From: Clostridium cuniculi
Lineage (GTDB): Bacteria > Bacillota > Clostridia > Clostridiales > Clostridiaceae
DNA length: 64,000 bases
Direction of reading: 5' to 3'
Assembly (NCBI RefSeq): GCF_004353185.1
Contig: NZ_SMUS01000005.1
Span: 62,001 to 126,000, forward strand
A model generated the notes under the pieces. That model was not told where the DNA came from. It saw only the letters and a program-made list of their open reading frames with translations, and did not search any database. Positions 57,557-64,000 of this stretch are shown here, one piece after another (within the stretch, counting starts at the first letter, position 1; each line of letters opens with the position of its first letter). Both the position numbers and the translations under genes were made by a program.

Positions 57557-59035
57557 TTATAGAATTATACAAATCAACCCGCCATTTCCTTCGTTAATAA
57601 TCTTTTGAAGAGTCTTTTGAATTTTCACTTGAACATCTTCTGGCATCTTATATAATTTATTTTGTAATCCCTCTTTAACTAACACTTCTAAAGACTTACC
57701 AAACATATTACTTTGCCATAATGATACCGGGTCTTTATCAAATTGTTCCATAAGAGCATTAACTAACTCTTCACTTTCTTTTTCTGATCCCATTATCGGA
57801 CTAATTTCAGTTTTAATATCTGCCTTAATGAAATGTAATGATGGAGCACTAGCCTTTAGTTTAACTCCAAACTTAGTTCCTTGTTTAACTATTTCAGGCT
57901 CTTCAAATTTCATTTCACTTAATTGAGGTGCAACAAGACCATATCCTGTTTCCCTAACATCAACTAAAGCATCCTTAATCTTATCATATTCACGTTTTGC
58001 GATATTTAAATCTTTCATAAGAGCTATTAAATCGCTCTCACTTTCAATTTCAGAATCGCAATTTTCACTAAGTACTTTATAAAAAATAGTTTCACTTGGT
58101 TTAAGTAATATTCTTGCAGTCCCTTCACCAAGATTTATTTCACTTAAATCTGATGCACTTAAATTTTCATTTTCTTTGGCTTCACTAAAGGCTGGTTTTA
58201 TGTCTCTTATTTTATCTACACTTTGACACATTCCCTTAACAATCTTAAAAAATTCTTTTTTCAACCAATGTTCTGGCTCTAAGTTTTCAACCCAAATAGG
58301 CATGTCTATATTTATTTCTTTCACAGGGAATTCCTTAAGTACATGCTTAAATAAATTCTCAATATCTTTTTCTGTCATATTATAAACATCCATAACCTGA
58401 ACTTCTACATCATACTTTTTCTCTAGCTCACTCTTTAATGCATCTGTTTCAGGAGAGTTTATGTTTTTGGTATTAAGTACAACTATGAAAGGTTTATTAA
58501 TTGCTTTAAGCTCTTCTACTACCCTTTCTTCAGCCTCTAAGTATTCCTCTCTATCTATCCCTGTAATGCTACCATCAGTAGTTACTAAAAGTCCAACAGT
58601 TGAATGATCTGTTATAACCTTTCTTGTCCCTATTTCAGCAGCATCTTCAAATGGTATTTCATATTCATACCATGGAGTATTAACCATCTTAGGTTCTTCA
58701 TCTTCTAAATATCCTAAAGCCCCCTTAACTATATACCCCACACAATCTACCATTCTAACCTTTAATTTAATATCCTCATCAATAGTTATTTCTACAGCCT
58801 CATTTGGAACGAATTTAGGTTCCGTAGTATGGATAGTTTTACCTGATCCACTTTGTGGCAATTCATCCTTAGCTCTTTCCTTTTTATAAGCATTATCAAT
58901 CTTTGGTATAACCATAAGGTCCATAAATTTTTTAATAAATGTAGACTTTCCAGTTCTAACTGGTCCAACAACACCTAAGTATATGTCACCTTGAGTCCTT
59001 TCTGCAATATCCTTATATATATTGAAATCGCCCAT
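57557..59035 (-). CDS. spoIVA: stage IV sporulation protein A
   Basis: ATPase that polymerises into the basement layer of the spore coat. The 492-residue product has a TRAFAC-like GTPase-derived N-terminus with Walker A GVVGPVRTGKSTFIKKF (about residues 22-38), MVDCVGYIVKGALGY, GLLVTTDGSIT and a C-terminal interaction region ending GNGGLICIIL. Full length. Monocistronic. Its partner spoVM is at 38010-38081. Confidence 0.97.
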   Translation of the reverse strand: MGDFNIYKDIAERTQGDIYLGVVGPVRTGKSTFIKKFMDLMVIPKIDNAYKKERAKDELPQSGSGKTIHTTEPKFVPNEAVEITIDEDIKLKVRMVDCVGYIVKGALGYLEDEEPKMVNTPWYEYEIPFEDAAEIGTRKVITDHSTVGLLVTTDGSITGIDREEYLEAEERVVEELKAINKPFIVVLNTKNINSPETDALKSELEKKYDVEVQVMDVYNMTEKDIENLFKHVLKEFPVKEINIDMPIWVENLEPEHWLKKEFFKIVKGMCQSVDKIRDIKPAFSEAKENENLSASDLSEINLGEGTARILLKPSETIFYKVLSENCDSEIESESDLIALMKDLNIAKREYDKIKDALVDVRETGYGLVAPQLSEMKFEEPEIVKQGTKFGVKLKASAPSLHFIKADIKTEISPIMGSEKESEELVNALMEQFDKDPVSLWQSNMFGKSLEVLVKEGLQNKLYKMPEDVQVKIQKTLQKIINEGNGGLICIIL

Positions 59036-59088
59036 AAGTACACCCTCCTATTTATTTTTAACACTATATATATATTCCTAATCCAAAA

Positions 59089-59116
59089 AAAGTATACTAT
59101 TTTTTAAACTTTATTC
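59089..59116 (-). promoter_or_regulatory. possible sigma-E-type promoter of spoIVA
   Basis: GAATAAA, 13 bases, then TATACTTT on the minus strand, roughly like the sigma-E pattern (ATA ... CATACA). It lies 54 bases before the spoIVA start. Weak; the rest of 59036-59324 is AT-rich with no gene seen. Confidence 0.3.
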
Positions 59117-59324
59117 CTTTAAATCAAAATTTTAATTTTTAGGATTCTTGTACTAAAGTTAACTTTCTTCTTAAGTATCTATATACTTAACAATATGTTA
59201 CAATCTAACTATTTATGATGTACTTTTAAATTTTATTTTTACATAATACAATATTATTTTTATTACTATCTTAATCTACTAGTAAAGCTAAGTAAAAATC
59301 CCATTACACCTAATAAATTCTAAT

Positions 59325-59363
59325 AAAAAAGGTGAAATTACAGTTTTGTAATTTCACCTTTTT
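59325..59363 (-). terminator. terminator after gpsA
   Basis: AAAAAGGTGAAATTAC pairs perfectly with GTAATTTCACCTTTTT around AGTTTT, just after the gpsA stop. Confidence 0.85.
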
Positions 59364-59364
59364 A

Positions 59365-60357
59365 TTAATAGTTTTCAGCTTTTTTATCTCTTTCTAATAG
59401 CTCACCAACCATTTTCTTTGCATCTTTACCTTCAAAAAGAACTTTATAAAGAGCATCTGTTATTGGCATTTCAACATTTAACTTTTCTTTTAAATTATAA
59501 AATGCATAACAAGCTTTTATTCCTTCAACAACCATTCCTACTTCTTCTACTGCTTCTTCTCTAGTTTTACCAGTTCCTATTAAGTAACCAGCTCTTCTAT
59601 TTCTTGAATGCATACTAGTACAAGTAACTATTAAATCTCCCATACCAGTAAGACCTAAGAATGTTTCAATTTTTCCACCAAGCTTAGTACCTATTCTTAC
59701 TATCTCAGCCATACCTCTTGTCATTAATGCCGCCTTTGTATTATCTCCATAACCTAAACCATCACATATACCAGCAGCAAGAGCTATAATATTCTTAACA
59801 GCTCCTCCAACTTCAACTCCAACTAAATCATCATTAGTATATACCCTAAATGTTTTAGTCATAAATAAATCTTGAACTTCTTCAGCTACTTTCATATTTC
59901 TAGCTGAAGTAAGTACAGTGGTTGGAATATTAAATGCAACCTCTTCTGCATGACTTGGACCAGATAATACTACAACAGGGTTTGCAACCTCTTCTTCAAT
60001 AACTTCAACTAAAGTTTTATTAGTACCTTCTTCAATTCCCTTTGCAATGCAAATTACAGGTATTGTTTCATCTATTAATCCTTTAAGGCTTCTAGAAGCA
60101 CTTCTTATTACATGGGATGGAACAGCTAATACTACATAATCACTATCTACAATAGCTTCTTCCAAAGTATTATAAGCCGTAACATTTTTAGGCACATCTA
60201 ATCCCTTAATAAACTTATCATTTCGTCTGTTTATATTAATATCCTCTACAACAGTGTTATCTCTATCGTATACCGCTACTGTATTTCCTTTGTTTGCTAA
60301 TAAAATAGCTAAAGAAATCCCGAAACTTCCTCCGCCTAAAAAAGTCACTTTACTCAT
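59365..60357 (-). CDS. gpsA: glycerol-3-phosphate dehydrogenase (NAD(P)+)
   Basis: Makes glycerol 3-phosphate for phospholipid synthesis from dihydroxyacetone phosphate. The 330-residue product has [19 protein letters not shown] (Rossmann), [46 protein letters not shown] and the catalytic lysine segment. It follows der by 2 bases, as in many Firmicutes (der-gpsA). Confidence 0.97.
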   Translation of the reverse strand: MSKVTFLGGGSFGISLAILLANKGNTVAVYDRDNTVVEDININRRNDKFIKGLDVPKNVTAYNTLEEAIVDSDYVVLAVPSHVIRSASRSLKGLIDETIPVICIAKGIEEGTNKTLVEVIEEEVANPVVVLSGPSHAEEVAFNIPTTVLTSARNMKVAEEVQDLFMTKTFRVYTNDDLVGVEVGGAVKNIIALAAGICDGLGYGDNTKAALMTRGMAEIVRIGTKLGGKIETFLGLTGMGDLIVTCTSMHSRNRRAGYLIGTGKTREEAVEEVGMVVEGIKACYAFYNLKEKLNVEMPITDALYKVLFEGKDAKKMVGELLERDKKAENY

Positions 60358-60359
60358 AA

Positions 60360-61679
60360 TTAACTATCCTTTCTCTCCCTATATTCTATTTGTATTCCAG
60401 TTCCACTGAAATCAAAATTATCCCTTAATTGATTCTCTAAATATCTTTCATATGAGAAATGTCTTGCATTTACATCATTAACAAAGAATACAAACTTTGG
60501 TGGTTTTGTAGCTACTTGAGTAGCATAATATATCTTTAATCTCTTTAATGCTACAACTGGCGGCTCTTTCATTAATATAGCTTTACTAATAACATCATTT
60601 AATACACCAGTTCCAACTCTCTTATCATAATTATCATAACACTCTTTAGCAACTTCAAGAACCTTATGCGCTCTTTGTCCTGTTAATGCTGATATAAATA
60701 AGAACTTAGCATACTTTATAAACTTAAGTTTGCTTTGTAAATCTTTCTTATAGTTATCCATTGTCTTATCATCTTTTTCAATAAGATCCCACTTATTAAC
60801 TATAACCATTATAGCTTTATTTAACTCATGAGCAAATCCTATAATCTTTTCATCTTGCTCTGTTACACCTTCTGTTGCATCTATCATCAATATACAAACG
60901 TCAGCTCTTTCAACTGCAGCAAGTGTTCTAATAACTGAATATCTTTCAATTTCTTCTTTAACTTTGCTCTTTCTTCTAAGACCTGCAGTATCAATTAAAG
61001 TAAACTTTCCAAGTTCATTTTCAATTTTACTATCTATAGCATCTCTTGTAGTACCAGCTATATCAGATACTATTAGTCTATCCTCACCTAATAATCTATT
61101 TATTAATGATGACTTACCTACATTAGGCTTACCTATCATAGCAATTTTTATGTCTTCTTCTTCTTCATCTTTACTTCCAATAGAATTAAAGTGAGATACT
61201 ACCATATCAAGCATATCTCCAAGACCTTTTCCTTGACCTGCTGATATAGCAACTGGATCACCTATACCTAAATTATAGAATTCCCAAGCATTTTCTTCAT
61301 CCTTTAAGTTATCAATTTTATTAACAACTAATACAACTGGTTTTTTAGATTTTCTAAGCATTGTAGCAACTTCATTATCAGCTGCTGTTAAACCTTCCTT
61401 ACCATCAACTACAAACATTATAACGTCAGCAGTTTCTATAGCGATATTTGCTTGTCTTCTCATTTGTTTAACTATTATATCTTGATTTTCTGGTTCTATA
61501 CCACCTGTATCAATCATAGTAAAAGTATGATTTAGCCATTCAGCTTCTGCATATACTCTATCTCTTGTTACACCTGGTGTGTCTTGAACTATTGAAATTC
61601 TTTTTCCTGCTAATTTATTGAATAATGTAGACTTACCTACATTTGGTCTTCCAACTATAGCTACTATTGGTTTTGCCAT
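60360..61679 (-). CDS. der: ribosome biogenesis GTPase Der (EngA)
   Basis: Double-GTPase needed for 50S assembly. The 439-residue product has two G domains, [16 protein letters not shown] and DTGGIEPE with VNKIDNL, and [16 protein letters not shown] and [10 protein letters not shown] with VNKWDLI, and a C-terminal KH-like domain. The start at 61679 ([13 protein letters not shown]) overlaps the upstream stop by one base and follows GGAGG by 12 bases. Confidence 0.97.
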   Translation of the reverse strand: MAKPIVAIVGRPNVGKSTLFNKLAGKRISIVQDTPGVTRDRVYAEAEWLNHTFTMIDTGGIEPENQDIIVKQMRRQANIAIETADVIMFVVDGKEGLTAADNEVATMLRKSKKPVVLVVNKIDNLKDEENAWEFYNLGIGDPVAISAGQGKGLGDMLDMVVSHFNSIGSKDEEEEDIKIAMIGKPNVGKSSLINRLLGEDRLIVSDIAGTTRDAIDSKIENELGKFTLIDTAGLRRKSKVKEEIERYSVIRTLAAVERADVCILMIDATEGVTEQDEKIIGFAHELNKAIMVIVNKWDLIEKDDKTMDNYKKDLQSKLKFIKYAKFLFISALTGQRAHKVLEVAKECYDNYDKRVGTGVLNDVISKAILMKEPPVVALKRLKIYYATQVATKPPKFVFFVNDVNARHFSYERYLENQLRDNFDFSGTGIQIEYRERKDS

Positions 61680-63016
61680 TATTCTTCTTCCTCCTGACAC
61701 GCATCATTTATTATGCTTACTATATCTTCTCCTGTATGATCACATACAAGAACCTTAACACCTAATTCTCTTTCTATATCATCTATCTTTGTATCATCTA
61801 ACATAATATATTCAGCCGGCCCTAGCTCATATCCTTTTCTAAACATATTATTAGGCATAATTAAGTACTCGCTATTAATCTTTCCTTTTAATTGTCCTAT
61901 AATATCAGTTCCTGTAAGAAGTCCTGCAACAGTTATTGTTTCTCCAAAGAAATGATTAATAATTTTATATGTATCTATTTTAATATTAGGGTTAACTTTC
62001 ATTAACTTTTTCATTCCATTACTTACTTCATCAAAAGCAAGTTGTCCTGTTGGAATTGAAAAAGTTCCTTTTATATTTTTATTTAAATCTTGAGCAGTAT
62101 AGTTTATGGCTTCTCTAAAGCATCTAATCATACCTATTCCATCTTCTATTTGCTCATATCCATTATAAAAATCTTCTTCAGGCACATCTATACCTGAAAC
62201 TAAATAAAACTCATCAGAAAATCTTACAAATGGGTCATTTATTTCTTCCATAAACTTCTTTTGAAGCTCCATGACCATTTCTAATTCTTTTCTTGCTGAT
62301 TCTTTATTAAATGTTTTTACTTGAACTAATCCTTCTCTATATTTAGTAACTCCAATTGGTACCACTGCAATATTGGCAACTGATGGATATAATTCATATA
62401 ATTCGGCAATAGTTCTTTTTAACTCTTCTCCATTATTAACTTCTGGTATAAGAACTATTTGACAATGCATTTCTATCCCTGCATCTGCAAGTTTTTTCAT
62501 TCTTTCATATACTGACCCAGCAAATCTATTACCAAGCATTTTAACTCTTAAATCTGGATTTGTTGTATGCACTGAAATATTTATAGGGCTTATTCTATAT
62601 CTTATAATTCTTTCTATATCCTCATCCTTCATATTTGTTAAAGTAACAAAATTACCTTGTAGGAAGGAAAGACGTGAATCATCATCCTTAAAATAAAGTG
62701 TTTCTCTCATACCTTTTGGATTTTGATCTATAAAGCAAAACATACATTTATTACTACATCTTTTCGCTTTATCCATAATACCGCCACCAAATTCAAGACC
62801 TAGTTCTTCTCCATAGTCTTTTTCTATTTCATAGTCCCAAATCTCTCCATTCGGTTTTTGTATTTCTAATACTATTTCTTCATCGTTAGTTAAAAACCTG
62901 TAGTCTATAATATCAACTATCTTTTCTCCATTTACTGATAATAAAATATCATTTTCTTCAATGCCGACTTCTTCAGCAATACTATCAGGCATTACACTTG
63001 TTATTACATTCTTCAT
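61679..63016 (-). CDS. radical SAM protein with PDZ-like N-terminus and DUF512
   Basis: Function unknown. The 445-residue product has an N-terminal PDZ-like part (about 1-75: [20 protein letters not shown]), the cluster motif [14 protein letters not shown] (CxxxCxxC), a radical-SAM barrel and a C-terminal DUF512 with [17 protein letters not shown] and [13 protein letters not shown]. In Firmicutes it is regularly placed just before der. The start at 63016 follows GGAG by 8 bases; the earlier GTG overlaps that site. Confidence 0.88.
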   Translation of the reverse strand: MKNVITSVMPDSIAEEVGIEENDILLSVNGEKIVDIIDYRFLTNDEEIVLEIQKPNGEIWDYEIEKDYGEELGLEFGGGIMDKAKRCSNKCMFCFIDQNPKGMRETLYFKDDDSRLSFLQGNFVTLTNMKDEDIERIIRYRISPINISVHTTNPDLRVKMLGNRFAGSVYERMKKLADAGIEMHCQIVLIPEVNNGEELKRTIAELYELYPSVANIAVVPIGVTKYREGLVQVKTFNKESARKELEMVMELQKKFMEEINDPFVRFSDEFYLVSGIDVPEEDFYNGYEQIEDGIGMIRCFREAINYTAQDLNKNIKGTFSIPTGQLAFDEVSNGMKKLMKVNPNIKIDTYKIINHFFGETITVAGLLTGTDIIGQLKGKINSEYLIMPNNMFRKGYELGPAEYIMLDDTKIDDIERELGVKVLVCDHTGEDIVSIINDACQEEEE

Positions 63017-63150
63017 AATGTCCACTCCTATAATTACCTATCATCTCTATGATATATTAACCTAATAATTTTATTCAGTCAACTAACAGTTAATTTAATT
63101 GCTGAAATTAAATTTTAAAATACCTATATATAATTTTTCAAATTATTAAA

Positions 63151-63180
63151 TAAAAAAAGAATATAGGTTACCCCATATCC
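63151..63180 (-). terminator. terminator after phoU
   Basis: GGATATGGG pairs with CCTATATTC (9 bp with two G-U pairs) around GTAA, followed by TTTTTTTATTT on the minus strand. Confidence 0.75.
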
Positions 63181-63187
63181 TTTATTA

Positions 63188-63844
63188 TTACTCATTTAAG
63201 TCTACATAATCACCTTTGGCAGAAAAAATTATCCACTCACAAATATTTGTTACGTGATCTCCAACTCTTTCAAGGTATTTAGACGCAAATAATATTTGAG
63301 CTCCTTTGTTGATTATAGTCTCATCCTTTGCCATCTTCTTTAACATATCGTTAAATAATCCACGGTATAATATATCAACTTGATCATCCATCTTACATAT
63401 CTCATAAGCTGCATCTACATCTCCTGCAACAAATGCTTCAATAGATTTATTAATCATTTTTCTTAATATATCTACCATTTGCCAAATAGGTTCACATTCT
63501 TCACCTAATACATCTAGTTCAACTCTTTTAGCAATCTTACATATATCAACTGCATAGTCAGCCATTCTCTCTAAATCTGTTACTATTTTAGAAGTTGTAA
63601 ATACCTTTCTTAAATCCGTAGCAACTGGTGATTCCATAGCCATGAACTTTAAACATTGTTCTTCGATTTTTCTATTTAACTCATCAACTTTATCGTCATT
63701 TTCCATAACTTGCTTTACAAGTTGCATATCTTTATTTTTAAAAGCTTCTATACTATTATATATTTGCTTTTCAACTAAACTCCCCATTTCAGCAAGTTCG
63801 GATCTTAATAACTTCATTCTCTTGTCTAAAAGATTTCTTGTCAT
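63188..63844 (-). CDS. phoU: phosphate signalling complex protein PhoU
   Basis: Accessory regulator of the Pst transporter and PhoR. The 218-residue all-helical product has two PhoU repeats with metal-binding E-D patterns (VTDLERMADYAVDICKIAKR and ASKYLERVGDHVTNICEW). The start at 63844 follows GGGAGTGAGATT; the longer in-frame reading runs into pstB. It lies 28 bases after pstB. Confidence 0.95.
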   Translation of the reverse strand: MTRNLLDKRMKLLRSELAEMGSLVEKQIYNSIEAFKNKDMQLVKQVMENDDKVDELNRKIEEQCLKFMAMESPVATDLRKVFTTSKIVTDLERMADYAVDICKIAKRVELDVLGEECEPIWQMVDILRKMINKSIEAFVAGDVDAAYEICKMDDQVDILYRGLFNDMLKKMAKDETIINKGAQILFASKYLERVGDHVTNICEWIIFSAKGDYVDLNE

Positions 63845-63872
63845 AATCTCACTCCCTATCACAAATTGAATT

Positions 63873-64000
63873 TTATCCAAATCTTCCAGTTATATAATCC
63901 TCAGTTCTCTTATCCTTAGGTCTGTAGAAAATATCTTCTGTTTTACCATATTCAACAACTTCTCCTGATAAGAAGAATGCAGTCTTATCAGCAATTCTTC
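63873..64000 (-). CDS. pstB: phosphate ABC transporter ATP-binding protein PstB (3' end only)
   Basis: Only the last 41 residues are in the window: [20 protein letters not shown], then [20 protein letters not shown] and G. This is the typical PstB C-terminus, downstream of the H-loop. The 5' part lies beyond 64000. Same unit as phoU. Confidence 0.9.
   Translation of the reverse strand, partial: RIADKTAFFLSGEVVEYGKTEDIFYRPKDKRTEDYITGRFG

Overview
The window is chromosomal housekeeping DNA from a low-GC, spore-forming Clostridium (sensu stricto type). Supporting evidence: very AT-rich sequence, strong GGAGG ribosome-binding sites, the sporulation genes spoIVA, spoVM and ylbJ, a clostridial CodY, and Firmicutes-type gene order throughout. 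No rRNA, tRNA, CRISPR array, prophage or insertion sequence with a transposase was seen. Nearly every gene lies on the minus strand, so transcription runs from high to low coordinates. The plus-strand exceptions are yraN, the tmcAL-ylbJ pair and rpmB.

Layout from high to low coordinate (the direction of transcription): the 3' end of pstB and phoU (phosphate control); a radical-SAM/DUF512 protein, der and gpsA; spoIVA; a small BECR-like nuclease-type gene under a palindrome; an 800-base gene-poor stretch with a promoter, a heavily structured putative RNA and a 230-bp imperfect inverted repeat; a cytoplasmic asparaginase; a purine permease behind a riboswitch-like attenuator; yicC-remA-gmk-rpoZ-coaBC; priA-def-fmt-yugP-rsmB-rlmN-prpC-prkC, then rsgA-rpe-thiN and spoVM; rpmB (plus strand); asp23-fakA; recG-rsmD-coaD and a coiled-coil gene; tmcAL-ylbJ (plus strand); pta-ackA; yceD-rpmF-plsX-acpP-rnc-radical SAM; a 30-residue membrane peptide, smc and ftsY; ylxM-ffh-rpsP-khpA; rimM-trmD-rplS; rbgA-rnhB; yraN (plus strand); comM-dprA-topA; codY; rpsB-tsf-pyrH-frr-uppS-cdsA.

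The genes fall into linked themes: ribosome production and maturation (S2, S16, L19, L28, L32, EF-Ts, RRF, RimM, TrmD, RbgA, RsgA, RsmB, RsmD, RlmN), protein targeting (Ffh, FtsY, YlxM), envelope lipid synthesis (CdsA, UppS, PlsX, AcpP, GpsA, FakA), acetate overflow metabolism (Pta, AckA) with a good CodY-like box upstream, genome maintenance (Smc, TopA, RecG, PriA, DprA, ComM, RnhB) and spore coat assembly (SpoIVA and its membrane anchor SpoVM).

Most interesting items: (1) khpA, whose only plausible Shine-Dalgarno sequence is 52 nt from the ATG, with an 11-bp hairpin exactly between them that would reduce the gap to 10 nt; (2) an apparently self-standing structured RNA gene at about 56660-56945 with its own near-consensus promoter; (3) a 73-nt riboswitch-like aptamer plus perfect terminator before the purine permease whose core does not fit the standard purine fold; (4) two tiny genes, spoVM (23 aa) and a 30-aa membrane peptide before smc; (5) a strongly nested rpsB leader. 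Positions and pairings were read by eye; no alignment, folding or database search was run.
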